From: a virus
Reading direction: 5' to 3' (one strand)
IMG/VR virus record: IMGVR_UViG_3300014497_000288
Span: 1-29,015 of that record
DNA: 29,015 bases
Part shown: positions 14,932 to 21,589 of the stretch, piece after piece
Position numbering within the stretch: the first letter of the stretch is position 1
How the letters are laid out: the number at the start of each line of letters is the position of its first letter
Translations under genes and position numbers: made by a program
The notes under the pieces: generated by a model
Databases searched by the model: none
What the model saw: the letters and a program-made list of their open reading frames with translations, nothing else
What the model was told of the DNA's origin: nothing

Positions 14932-15317
14932 TGTTGCTGAATTTCTTTTTCAAAATAAAACACTACTGGCTTTTCAATCTCCTGCAATAACCCATAACGT
15001 TTGGCTATCTTATACTGAACACTATCCCTATTTAGGGAGTTTATAAAGCCTGAGATCAAATTTCTGAATGATTCCAATGGTAATGAGTGCTTATTGATAT
15101 TGCAGCTGGCACAGGCAGGCATTTGGTTGTCTATGGTTAATCTTTCAGGATGTTCATATTTACCCGACCACACCCACTTTCTCTTTTCACGGTCATAAGC
15201 CATAATCCTTTTACAAGGGAGCAGTTCATCAACATGCCATCCTTTTTGTAGTTCACACCCACAATAAGCACATTGACCATTGAACTTATCGAATATCAGT
15301 TGTCGGTTTGCTTTCAT
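14928..15317 (-). CDS. HNH endonuclease family protein
   Basis: The 129-residue protein has an HNH layout. A first CxxC (GQCAYCGCEL, about residues 15-24) is followed by WHVDELLPCKR (an H-x-D-E/H-x-x-P variant of the first HNH block), LTIDNQMPACASCNINKH (the Asn, the second CxxC and the final His), and a helical C-terminus. Such proteins are metal-dependent nucleases with homing, packaging or recombination roles. It lies in the accessory block, not beside the terminase, so a homing or host-takeover role is as likely as packaging. Confidence 0.78.
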   Translation of the reverse strand: MKANRQLIFDKFNGQCAYCGCELQKGWHVDELLPCKRIMAYDREKRKWVWSGKYEHPERLTIDNQMPACASCNINKHSLPLESFRNLISGFINSLNRDSVQYKIAKRYGLLQEIEKPVVFYFEKEIQQQ

Positions 15318-15638
15318 TTATTGTTCCTCCTTTGGTTTAGATAAAGCCTTAGCAGCAGCCATTGCCTTATTTTGTGGTGCTGTTTTACCGAAAACATCGA
15401 ACTCAGCGATCATATAATCCAAAGCCTCCCTCAGTTTCTTATTCTCGGCTTCCAGTTCGGTTATTCTAGATTGAGCAATTGATATGACTTTATCTCTAAA
15501 CTTACCATTTAACAGACTCCATTCTTCCATCATGTCAGAAGGTCTTATCGATGGCGCACTGCCTCCACCACTTATGCCACTATCAATTGGTGGGTTTTTA
15601 AGTCCTCTTCTTTTTAAATATTCTTTTGCTGACTCCAT
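15318..15638 (-). CDS. Hypothetical coiled-coil protein (106 aa)
   Basis: The product has a Gly/Ser/Pro-rich N-terminal linker (DSGISGGGSAPSIRPSD, about residues 19-35), then a coiled coil with heptad Leu/Ile residues (ITELEAENKKLREALDYMI). The C-terminus is Lys/Ala-rich. A strong Shine-Dalgarno (AAGGAGGAATAAC) precedes the ATG. No function can be assigned. Similar small coiled-coil proteins are common in phage early and middle regions. Confidence 0.62.
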   Translation of the reverse strand: MESAKEYLKRRGLKNPPIDSGISGGGSAPSIRPSDMMEEWSLLNGKFRDKVISIAQSRITELEAENKKLREALDYMIAEFDVFGKTAPQNKAMAAAKALSKPKEEQ

Positions 15639-15640
15639 TG

Positions 15641-16273
15641 TTATTCCTCCTTAACTTTAATTAAACATATCCAATTGCCTACAAACTCCTCGGCTTGCTT
15701 CCATTCATCCCTTAAATCATTATAGATTAAATCTCCCAAAACACTCCCAAGATCCCCAGAAATGGACCGATCAGCTAACCTAGGGGTGAACATTCCGGCA
15801 AAAGGATTAACCTGGTAAATCTTGTTTGCTCGTAGAAGTGATTCAAAAGATTCTTTGCCTGTAAGACAAGAAAAAGCACTTTGAAACACATTAGGCTGAT
15901 AATAATATCCACCCTTACGTATGAATGCCCAGGCATCTGGATTTTCCTCTAAGAGCTTGAGGAATCCATTGTCCCTATCTTCTTTTTCTTTATCGTAAGA
16001 AATCTCGTGTCTGGTCCTTAATTTACCGCTGATCATAAACCTATCTAATTCAGGGAACCGTTTTACTTGAACTGAGATATACGTCAAGGGATCACCCAGA
16101 TAGTCATTTTCTACGCCATTTTCATGAAGGATACGTAATGCTTCACGCCGTGCTTCTTTTTCGTTGACCGCAGAAAATGTATCATCAATATGATGCTTCG
16201 TATATTGGTCCACGTCCTCTACACGACTAAAGTTGATTTGATAGCCTTTTTCGACTGGCTTTAAATTATCCAT
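15641..16273 (-). CDS. Hypothetical protein (210 aa)
   Basis: This is a soluble 210-residue protein starting MDNLKPVEKGYQINFSRVED, with a charged N-terminal half (NEKEARREALRILHENGVE) and a more aromatic C-terminal half ending GNWICLIKVKEE. I recognise no catalytic motif, membrane segment or signal peptide. It overlaps the upstream gene by eight bases and has a Shine-Dalgarno-like stretch for its downstream neighbour at its end, so it is part of a tightly packed operon. Confidence 0.62.
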   Translation of the reverse strand: MDNLKPVEKGYQINFSRVEDVDQYTKHHIDDTFSAVNEKEARREALRILHENGVENDYLGDPLTYISVQVKRFPELDRFMISGKLRTRHEISYDKEKEDRDNGFLKLLEENPDAWAFIRKGGYYYQPNVFQSAFSCLTGKESFESLLRANKIYQVNPFAGMFTPRLADRSISGDLGSVLGDLIYNDLRDEWKQAEEFVGNWICLIKVKEE

Positions 16274-16502
16274 TTTTAGCTTCCTTGTTTTCTACATTAT
16301 AGCCTAATTTTAATAGCTCTTCTCTCCAAATACGTTTACCGTTGCATCCTTTCTCGGCATAGTTATTTCTATAGTAACCTCTAATTTCCCATGACTTAAC
16401 ATTGTCAAAAATCAGCATGCCTGATGGTGATATTAATCTTAATAATGGCTTAGGCTTATTGCTTGGAGACTGAGGAATATCATCCGTTTGAAAATAGCTC
16501 AT
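16266..16502 (-). CDS. Small hypothetical protein (78 aa)
   Basis: The 78-residue protein has a Pro/Ser-rich N-terminus (DDIPQSPSNKPKPLLRL) followed by SWEIRGYYRNNYAEKGCNGKRIWREELLKLGYNVEN, which may be a small helical DNA-associated fold. No family was recognised. Start and stop overlap both neighbours, so the reading frame is very likely translated. Confidence 0.6.
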   Translation of the reverse strand: MSYFQTDDIPQSPSNKPKPLLRLISPSGMLIFDNVKSWEIRGYYRNNYAEKGCNGKRIWREELLKLGYNVENKEAKNG

Positions 16503-16909
16503 TACTCCTTCCTATTTATTGGTTTCAAATACCCTAGTTCAATTGCTTTTTGTTGAATAGCTTTCATATCCTCATCAGGATAACCCCAATGTGGACAGTA
16601 CAATCCGCCATAGCCGTTATTGTCGTTTGATTTATCATCACCATTGATATAGTCGCAGAAGTCACGTACGAGACCAAGTAAAGTCCCTCCGTGATACCAT
16701 CCTTTTGGATTTCTATAATCAGGGACAGACAAACATATATCTGTGATGCCTGCGTAAACCCATTCGGTTTTATAATAAATCTTGCGATTCATTATGTGAA
16801 GGCTTGCAACAGCACCAGTTTCTTTGTTAGCAAAAAACTTACGTCCTCTACTCGCAATCTCTTTAATGATCTGGTTTATTATTTCAACTCTTTGCTCTTT
16901 TGTTTTCAT
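16502..16909 (-). CDS. Hypothetical protein (135 aa)
   Basis: The 135-residue product has a basic N-terminal helix (RVEIINQIIKEIASRGRKFF), then a Trp/Tyr-rich body with YYKTEWVYAGITD, PKGWYHGG and GYGGLYCPHWGYPDEDM. Similar proteins with the 'W-h-H-G-G-T-L-x-x-l-v-r-D-f' core recur in prophages as unnamed families. I can give no function. It is coupled to the next gene by TAATG. Confidence 0.62.
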   Translation of the reverse strand: MKTKEQRVEIINQIIKEIASRGRKFFANKETGAVASLHIMNRKIYYKTEWVYAGITDICLSVPDYRNPKGWYHGGTLLGLVRDFCDYINGDDKSNDNNGYGGLYCPHWGYPDEDMKAIQQKAIELGYLKPINRKE

Positions 16910-16911
16910 AC

Positions 16912-17220
16912 TTATACTGTTTTAGGTGGTTCAGGTAAAGGCATCCAGTGGGTTACATTGTAAATAAAAGACTTCACCTCTCCATGTAACTGCCTATATT
17001 GGTCTACAGAGAAATATCCTTCAATTCTATGAACCAAAACAAACTCACCCACTTCAGGTAATCTTTCGGTCACTGATATCCATTTAGGTTCCAGTTGCTC
17101 CTGTAACCATTCTGCACCATCTTCAAAACCCTGACCGTAAGCTATCTCCTGATTGTAATTTTCAAAGTGCCTGGATCTATTTTCGGCCTCTTGTTGTATT
17201 TGTTCTTCTGTGATATTCAT
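16912..17220 (-). CDS. DUF551-like protein
   Basis: The C-terminal half matches the DUF551 pattern seen in many prophage accessory genes: WISVTERLPEVGEFVLVHRIEGYF (about residues 47-70) ending in VTHWMPLPEPPKTV. The N-terminal part (EEQIQQEAENRSRHF, then YGQGFEDGAEWLQEQ) is a typical helical extension. The molecular function of this family is not known. It is the first gene downstream of the 113-bp gap containing the hairpin at 17290-17315. Confidence 0.75.
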   Translation of the reverse strand: MNITEEQIQQEAENRSRHFENYNQEIAYGQGFEDGAEWLQEQLEPKWISVTERLPEVGEFVLVHRIEGYFSVDQYRQLHGEVKSFIYNVTHWMPLPEPPKTV

Positions 17221-17289
17221 AGTTTAAATTTTAAAGCAGGGGATCCGTTACCTTCACCCCTACTTTGTTTAACACCTCTCGCCAGGTTA

Positions 17290-17315
17290 AGCGCAAGCCG
17301 AGTAGGCGTTGCGCT
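17290..17315 (-). repeat. Bulged hairpin, copy 2
   Basis: In the leftward transcript this forms AGCGCAA-C-GCC-tactc-GGC-TTGCGCT: a seven-base-pair stem, an unpaired C, then three base pairs and a five-base loop. No U-tract follows, so it is not a normal terminator. The same architecture (CAA, bulged C, GC; loop; GC, TTG) occurs at 18373-18396 with a different outer stem that still pairs. It occupies the otherwise empty gap 17221-17333. Confidence 0.6.
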
Positions 17316-17333
17316 GAAAATATACCAGGTATA

Positions 17334-17540
17334 CTACTTTTTAAAGTGAAATAATGAGTCACAACCATCACATTTGACCTCAGCATAACCATCTGGATTA
17401 TCTGTATTCAATTCATTTTCATCGAAACCACAGCATGGACACCTCCATTTAAAATTAAGGTGTCTGGAAGGTTCATCTCGCCATCTACCGCTGTACCATG
17501 TTACAATTCGATCATCGTTGTTATATTCTTGGTTTTCCAT
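17334..17540 (-). CDS. Small zinc-ribbon protein
   Basis: The 68-residue protein has two knuckles that would bind one zinc: CPCCG (about residues 34-38) and CDGCD (about 57-61). It ends in LFHFKK. The N-terminus is acidic and Trp-rich (RIVTWYSGRWRDEP). Such small ribbons in phages may bind nucleic acid or a host RNA polymerase, but no specific role is shown. It follows the methyltransferase-like gene by four bases. Confidence 0.68.
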   Translation of the reverse strand: MENQEYNNDDRIVTWYSGRWRDEPSRHLNFKWRCPCCGFDENELNTDNPDGYAEVKCDGCDSLFHFKK

Positions 17541-17544
17541 TATA

Positions 17545-18345
17545 TTATATAGCTTTATTTAATACATCAAATATTGAAAGCTGTCCATAGTTCAACAAAG
17601 TGTTATATTGTTGTGCAGCCTGTTTTTTAATTAGGTATTCACCCCATTGTTTAGCGATTGCCGATGCAATACCCGGATAAGTTTTGCTTCTGTGTGTTTT
17701 TGTTCTTGGATCATTAAATGCAATCCACTTACCATCTATAATGAGTTTGTTTTGGCCATTATCATCTTGATTTGACCATCTTTTTTTACCATCTACGATA
17801 CGAGGCGGAAAGTAACCTGTGTGCGTTAATAATGGAAAACCTTTGAGCCACAAACATGTTGCTTTACTAGCGTCATCATTGAATTGATAAGGTTGTATAA
17901 TTTGCTCTGGTTTTCTTATGCGAGAGCTAATATATCCTATCGGATTTTCTATAGCTATACATGGAATATCCAATGCCATTAAATCTGATACAAATTGTAG
18001 CGATGATTCAGTTTTTTTAGCTCTTTCTAAATTATGTTTATTCCAATGCAAACCAGATACAGTCATATATGTACAGTCTGGATGAAATATGGCCGCATTC
18101 CATTTTTTAATCCAATATATCTGTCCGTTTTGAGTTATTATAGGCTTTTGAATTGTTGACGCATTGTTTTCATATCCACAAGAAACAGCGTTAAAAACAT
18201 CTCCTTGTATGTGCCATTCTGGATGTCCACCAGAACAAGGTTTTAAATCACAGCTAAAGGCTGAAAAACCAAGTAATCTAAATGCATTAGCAATAGCTTG
18301 ACTCTCTTCACATCCAACTAAAATGTAAATATCTTCTGCCTTCAT
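17545..18345 (-). CDS. DNA cytosine methyltransferase-like phage protein
   Basis: From ATG 18345 the product is 266 residues. The start IYILVGCEESQAIANAFRLLG, then SCDLKP with GDVF, resembles a Rossmann SAM-binding unit. FHPDCTYMTVSG sits where C5-methyltransferases have the PC (motif IV) catalytic loop. AIENPIGYISSRIRKP resembles motif VI (ENV), followed by QPYQFNDDASKATCLWLKGFP, a block conserved in a phage family usually annotated as cytosine methyltransferase. The Pro-Cys dipeptide is Asp-Cys here, and no target recognition domain is obvious, so activity is uncertain. An upstream TTG extension was rejected because it reads through a strong hairpin region. Possible roles are protection from restriction, or base modification. 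Confidence 0.7.
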   Translation of the reverse strand: MKAEDIYILVGCEESQAIANAFRLLGFSAFSCDLKPCSGGHPEWHIQGDVFNAVSCGYENNASTIQKPIITQNGQIYWIKKWNAAIFHPDCTYMTVSGLHWNKHNLERAKKTESSLQFVSDLMALDIPCIAIENPIGYISSRIRKPEQIIQPYQFNDDASKATCLWLKGFPLLTHTGYFPPRIVDGKKRWSNQDDNGQNKLIIDGKWIAFNDPRTKTHRSKTYPGIASAIAKQWGEYLIKKQAAQQYNTLLNYGQLSIFDVLNKAI

Positions 18346-18363
18346 AATCTTATTGTCTTTTAC

Positions 18364-18413
18364 CGCCGAACCCCCAAGCTGGCAAAGCGTTGGGGTCGGA
18401 TGTTCCGGCGGGT
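18364..18413 (-). repeat. Nested GC-rich hairpin with bulged inner stem, copy 1
   Basis: The gap between the methyltransferase-like gene and the 75-aa gene holds a GC-rich nested inverted repeat. In the leftward transcript the outer arms are CCGCCG-G-AAC and GTT-CGGCGG. The inner hairpin (plus 18373-18396) is CCCCAA-C-GC-tttgcca-GC-TTGGGG. The inner part shares CAA-C-GC / GC-TTG with the hairpin at 17290-17315. No U-tract follows. It is more GC-rich than its surroundings, which suggests an inserted REP-like element or a structured leader of the methyltransferase mRNA. Confidence 0.62.
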
Positions 18414-18442
18414 TCTTCAAATCACGTCTTGCAAACGTTCCT

Positions 18443-18670
18443 TTAAATAGCGATGTAGATTTTATCTGCCACCTCTTTTATTTCTTCGTGGGTGAACTCC
18501 GGTTCAGTTTCACTTAAGAAGTTTACACTCTGTGTTTTTATAAACTCCTGTAGAGCATATGTGTCATGCAGCATACATAGTATAATCAACTTTTCCCTTT
18601 GGTTTTCTATTTCAATCAGGATCTTCTTTCTATGTCCTGTTTTGTCTTGAGATATTTTTTCTGCTTTCAT
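18443..18670 (-). CDS. Small hypothetical helical protein (75 aa)
   Basis: The 75-residue protein is charged and predicted all-helical (KKILIEIENQREKLIILCML, then EEIKEVADKIYIAI). It has no recognised domain. It is the first leftward gene at the divergent control region. A -7-like TATATTTG on the minus strand (plus 18702-18709) overlaps operator A, 31 bases before its ATG, so it is probably repressed by whatever binds that operator. Confidence 0.62.
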   Translation of the reverse strand: MKAEKISQDKTGHRKKILIEIENQREKLIILCMLHDTYALQEFIKTQSVNFLSETEPEFTHEEIKEVADKIYIAI

Positions 18671-18704
18671 AGCGTTATGTCAATTGTTTTGTTTGACGAT
18701 TCAA

Positions 18705-18726
18705 ATATAATACGATCGTATTATAT
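18705..18726. promoter_or_regulatory. 22-bp perfect palindromic operator (A)
   Basis: ATATAATACGA (18705-18715) is followed directly by its exact reverse complement, TCGTATTATAT (18716-18726). It lies between the divergent 75-aa (leftward) and 74-aa (rightward) genes and overlaps a leftward -7-like box. A second site of the same length at 18750-18771 matches at 18 of 22 positions. Confidence 0.78.
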
Positions 18727-18749
18727 ATTTGTCATAGAATTGTCTTTTA

Positions 18750-18771
18750 ATATAATTCATTTGTATTATAT
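18750..18771. promoter_or_regulatory. 22-bp operator (B), imperfect copy of A
   Basis: ATATAAT-tcatttgt-ATTATAT has the same outer 7-bp arms and total length as operator A, 45 bp away centre to centre. It covers the TTTG (-33) element of the rightward promoter, so binding there should block transcription of the 74-aa gene. Confidence 0.72.
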
Positions 18772-18789
18772 TTTTATTCCTTATATTTG
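18760..18789 (+). promoter_or_regulatory. Bacteroidota-type promoter for the 74-aa HTH gene, probably leaderless
   Basis: TTTG (18760-18763), an 18-bp spacer and TATATTTG (18782-18789) match the TTTG/TAnnTTTG consensus. The ATG is only five bases past the -7 box, so transcription would begin at or next to the start codon, giving a leaderless mRNA. Confidence 0.72.
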
Positions 18790-18794
18790 CCTTC

Positions 18795-19019
18795 ATGGAT
18801 TTAAAGCAGTTTTTAAAGGACAATCCGCTAATTAGCCAAACTGATTTAGCACATGCCATGTGGCCAGATAAGCCAAAATCAGCTAAAACTAAGCTTAGTA
18901 ATAAGCTAAATGAAGCAAAACAAGGCAATAGCAAACAGCGAATAACAGAAGCTGATTTAGAGCTTGCAAAAAAGGCTTTGAAAGATCTTGGCGTAAACAT
19001 TGAAAAATGGACTAAATAA
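18795..19019 (+). CDS. Small HTH DNA-binding protein, candidate autoregulator
   Basis: The 74-residue protein is on the plus strand, against its neighbours. ISQTDLAHAMWPDKPKSAKTKLSNKLNEA (about residues 13-41) resembles a helix-turn-helix with an unusual loop (WPDKPKS). The C-terminal helix (ITEADLELAKKALKDLG) resembles that of phage Cro/CI-like regulators. Its promoter is overlapped by operator B, and operator A lies just upstream, so autoregulation together with control of the divergent 75-aa gene is likely. The lack of an untranslated leader is unusual. Its end is five bases from the convergent membrane protein gene. Confidence 0.7.
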   Translation: MDLKQFLKDNPLISQTDLAHAMWPDKPKSAKTKLSNKLNEAKQGNSKQRITEADLELAKKALKDLGVNIEKWTK

Positions 19020-19024
19020 ATCAT

Positions 19025-19324
19025 CTAATACCTCCTCCCCTCATATGCCCCGTAACCTGAGTAATCCCGCTCACCTGGCATAGGTTCCTGGTTAATCCTG
19101 TATGCAGCTATTGACAGTAAAGCAGCTATTAACATCACCAGATAAACGATAAAAACTATCCGGGTTACTTTACCAATTTCACCGCGATCGTACGTCTGAT
19201 AGAGGCTATCGGCCTCGTACTGTAAAGCCTCGCAGCATTCAGATGGAAGATCAGACATTGCTTCCTTCCAGTCTGAATAGTGGTAACGCTGAGCTACTTG
19301 GTTTTGGGCTGAGGTGAGTGTCAT
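19025..19324 (-). CDS. Small single-pass membrane protein
   Basis: The 99-residue protein has a soluble N-terminal half with SDWKEAMSDLPSECCEALQYEADSLY, one strong membrane segment at about residues 53-77 (VTRIVFIVYLVMLIAALLSI), and a short tail rich in Gly, Tyr and Arg. The topology is uncertain. It could be a holin-like, exclusion or host-modulating protein, but its position among early genes argues against holin. Its ATG overlaps the upstream stop (ATGA). Confidence 0.62.
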   Translation of the reverse strand: MTLTSAQNQVAQRYHYSDWKEAMSDLPSECCEALQYEADSLYQTYDRGEIGKVTRIVFIVYLVMLIAALLSIAAYRINQEPMPGERDYSGYGAYEGRRY

Positions 19325-19503
19325 AATCCAAATTGTTCTTTAAGGTGATTGATAATTGCTAGTGCCTCAACATTGCTGATGTGGATATCACCTTCCTTTC
19401 CGTCGTAACAAAATATTACAACCATTTCTCTGAATTTATCAGCCTGCCCGAATGTGATTGTATCTTCTGGATATGTTATGCAATTGATAGTTATTTTTTC
19501 CAT
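19321..19503 (-). CDS. Small hypothetical protein (60 aa)
   Basis: The 60-residue product starts MEKITINCITYPEDTITFGQ and ends IINHLKEQFGL. It is probably a small alpha/beta fold with no known motif. TAATG and ATGA junctions with both neighbours support translation. Confidence 0.6.
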   Translation of the reverse strand: MEKITINCITYPEDTITFGQADKFREMVVIFCYDGKEGDIHISNVEALAIINHLKEQFGL

Positions 19504-19694
19504 TATAGTAAGCTTATTTGGTTTGGTGGAATCACTTCCTGAACTGGGTTAATTATCTCTTTTACTAACTTGTCAAATTCCTTTTCAAGCTTTTTAGCCG
19601 ATGTTTTAGAAATACTAGAATGAGTTCTTTCATATTCTTGCTGAGCTTCTCGCATAGCCTTTCCTAATTCGGATAGTCTTAAAAGTTCTTTCAT
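19503..19694 (-). CDS. Small helical hypothetical protein (63 aa)
   Basis: The 63-residue product is mostly charged helix (RLSELGKAMREAQQEYERTH, then SAKKLEKEFDKLVKEII) with a short proline-containing tail. No family is recognised. It lies three bases downstream of the 289-aa gene in the replication block. Confidence 0.6.
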   Translation of the reverse strand: MKELLRLSELGKAMREAQQEYERTHSSISKTSAKKLEKEFDKLVKEIINPVQEVIPPNQISLL

Positions 19695-19697
19695 GGT

Positions 19698-20567
19698 TTA
19701 TCTACGCTTTTGTTTTAGGTTTCTTAAATGCTCTATTTTTTGCCTTTTGATTTCCTTAAGGCATTCTTCAAGTGATAGTCCAGTTTCGTATTCAAGCACT
19801 CGATATTCTATGTACTCTGGAATATCCATTGATTTACCTGGTGCGCCATAGATTGCAACCAACCTGGTCCCACCAGAAAAATCATTTTGAGCCTTATGAA
19901 TTCTGTTGAAATCTTCAATAAAACCATCCATAATCATTTGCGCTTCTGTCCTGGCTGGTTGCTCGCTTATGATAACTGGGCGGTAAACTATTTTCAAAAA
20001 ATCTTCCTTCACATAATCCGGCATAGGCACAGGTGTATTATCACGATCACATATCAGCTTTTGATCCGGAGCATCGGCAGCAAGTGAAATCTTTCCCTGT
20101 TCAACAAGTGTCTTCTCTACAGACCTGAGCCTTTCAATTTCAGACTGGTATTCGTACTCGTACTGCGTTAACCATTCGAAAATGATCTGCCCATCCAGTC
20201 GATCATATTGCTTTCCGTAGAAGCCTTTTTTTGCCTTATTGAAACAAGCAACGAAGAAGTCAATTTTATATACACTGAAATCTTCAAGTATTAGTTCAAC
20301 AGTCTGCATGATCTGTGGACCATTGATAGTTTTTCCAATGTTCAAGAAATCAGCTGTATCCGATATCAAGATTGTCAAAACGGCCCTAACATATGCATCG
20401 CTTTTATTTTCATTAATCAGAAAGGCTAATGAACGATTTGTGCTTTTGAAAACATCAAGCGGACTCTTAGGCCGAACGCTGGCTAAGAACGTACGTTGCT
20501 GCTGTAACAAGTTCAGCTCTTGATTGAATTGCTGAGGCTGTTGTTGTAGTTGCTGTTGTGAGGCCAT
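19698..20567 (-). CDS. Hypothetical protein with Gln-rich N-terminus, replication block
   Basis: The 289-residue protein begins with a Gln-rich tract (about residues 3-24). The remainder is soluble, with PKSPLDVFKSTNRSLAFLINENKSD, a region (about 90-150) with FFVACFNKAKKGFYGKQYDRLDGQ, and a basic helical C-terminus (LKEIKRQKIEHLRNLKQKRR). YGAPGKS near residue 240 looks like a P-loop but lacks the GxxxxGK spacing, so I do not call an ATPase. Place and size suggest a DNA-replication partner of the upstream gene. The first 101 bases overlap that gene in another frame. Confidence 0.62.
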   Translation of the reverse strand: MASQQQLQQQPQQFNQELNLLQQQRTFLASVRPKSPLDVFKSTNRSLAFLINENKSDAYVRAVLTILISDTADFLNIGKTINGPQIMQTVELILEDFSVYKIDFFVACFNKAKKGFYGKQYDRLDGQIIFEWLTQYEYEYQSEIERLRSVEKTLVEQGKISLAADAPDQKLICDRDNTPVPMPDYVKEDFLKIVYRPVIISEQPARTEAQMIMDGFIEDFNRIHKAQNDFSGGTRLVAIYGAPGKSMDIPEYIEYRVLEYETGLSLEECLKEIKRQKIEHLRNLKQKRR

Positions 20568-21351
20568 TTTTTGATTTTAAATATTTTTGATAATTCTCGT
20601 CAGTGTTATCGAATACTACGCCCTGGTATCCACCGGATATTGATCTTTCAATCAGGGCATAAGCAAAAGGTTCTTCGAATTTCATCAGCTGCTTTAGGCT
20701 TGAATCAATGGCCGACTGCTCTTTAGTCTTCCATTTTTTGGTTTTAAGCAGGATCAGCCATTTTTTCTTAAACTCTGACCCAAAAGCACACTCATTATTT
20801 TCAAAACTTACTCGTGCCCTTTCTATATATTTTTCTTCTTCACTTATATCTTTATTTTCATTTTCATTTTCATTTCTATATAGCTTAAGCATTTGCTTAA
20901 GCACTTGCTCAGATTTCGCTTCTTCTATTTGTTCGTCTGAGTAGGTATATAAATCTGATTTTAAAGACTCAATGTGCTTTTTAATAAAGCCAGGGATGTT
21001 TTTTGCGATTTTTATAACAACACCAATGTTCCCGGAGCGCTGTCTCTTGTCTTTAAATTCTTCACGGGATTTTAAAATATTTGCGGCTTTTTCGTTTTCT
21101 AAAAGTCCAGTTTCTTCGTTTTTTTTGAACTTTAGCATAAGCACATGCTTAAGCACATGCTGGAACCTTTGGTACTCCGAAAATTTAACACCTGCTAAAA
21201 CAGCTAAACTTTCCTCGTCATCTGGAAGACCGCCCTTATCTGCGCTATGAAGAATAAGCCTTAAAAACCATCCTACAGCGTCCGCATCCATGCCTGCGGT
21301 AGACGTTAAAAAGTCGTTTATGTAAAGTAAAAATGCTGGATCTTTTGCCAT
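20467..21351 (-). CDS. Replication initiation-like protein (DUF1376/YdaU-type N-terminus)
   Basis: About residues 1-100 match the DUF1376/YdaU-type phage replication domain: AFLLYINDFLTSTAGMDADA, then VGWFLRLILHSADKGGLPDD, with LAVLAGVKFSEYQ. The middle is charged and low in complexity (NENENENKDISEEEKYIERA), a flexible linker. The C-terminal part (KKKWLILLKTKKWKTKEQSAI, then SLKQLMKFEEPFAYALIERSI) resembles the helicase-loader-interacting module of phage replisome organisers. It probably binds the phage origin and helps load the host helicase. No clear iteron array was found inside the gene, though AAGCATTTGCTTAAGCAC-type repeats at about 20890-20906 and 21135-21163 are noticeable. Confidence 0.72.
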   Translation of the reverse strand: MAKDPAFLLYINDFLTSTAGMDADAVGWFLRLILHSADKGGLPDDEESLAVLAGVKFSEYQRFQHVLKHVLMLKFKKNEETGLLENEKAANILKSREEFKDKRQRSGNIGVVIKIAKNIPGFIKKHIESLKSDLYTYSDEQIEEAKSEQVLKQMLKLYRNENENENKDISEEEKYIERARVSFENNECAFGSEFKKKWLILLKTKKWKTKEQSAIDSSLKQLMKFEEPFAYALIERSISGGYQGVVFDNTDENYQKYLKSKNGLTTATTTTASAIQSRAELVTAATYVLSQRSA

Positions 21352-21364
21352 GGTTAAATTCTTG

Positions 21365-21589
21365 TTACTTGGTAATTCTTTGGTTTTTATTGATTATCTG
21401 TTCAACATAGGATACTGTGATCCGGTATTTATCTGCCAGTTGCTGTACGCTATGCCCTTGGTTTAGAAAATAGTCATAAGCTACTTTTCGCTCGACTGGC
21501 AAATACCCTGGATCTTCATGTTTCCAGTCGGGGCCTCTTATATCTTCTTGCTCAAGCTTTCTCATTTTATGTAAATTCAAATCGTTCAT
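21365..21589 (-). CDS. Small HTH protein (sigma-r4/Homeodomain-like)
   Basis: The 74-residue protein ends in a recognisable helix-turn-helix: VAYDYFLNQGHSVQQLADKYRITVSYVEQIINKNQ (about residues 36-70), of the sigma-region-4/homeodomain-like type. The N-terminus is polar (MRKLEQEDIRGPDWKHEDPG). It may be a transcriptional regulator or replication accessory factor. It is one candidate for the protein binding the GTTAC late-region operators, but nothing in the sequence links them directly. It overlaps the upstream gene by 23 bases. Confidence 0.68.
   Translation of the reverse strand: MNDLNLHKMRKLEQEDIRGPDWKHEDPGYLPVERKVAYDYFLNQGHSVQQLADKYRITVSYVEQIINKNQRITK

Noticed and set aside
18346-18420. 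N-terminal extension of the methyltransferase-like protein
   Set aside because: It would begin with TTG and translate through a GC-rich hairpin. The ATG at 18345 begins the recognisable domain.
19698-20567. P-loop ATPase (helicase loader) call for the 289-aa protein
   Set aside because: YGAPGKS lacks the GxxxxGK[ST] spacing and no Walker B or DnaC/IstB motifs follow.
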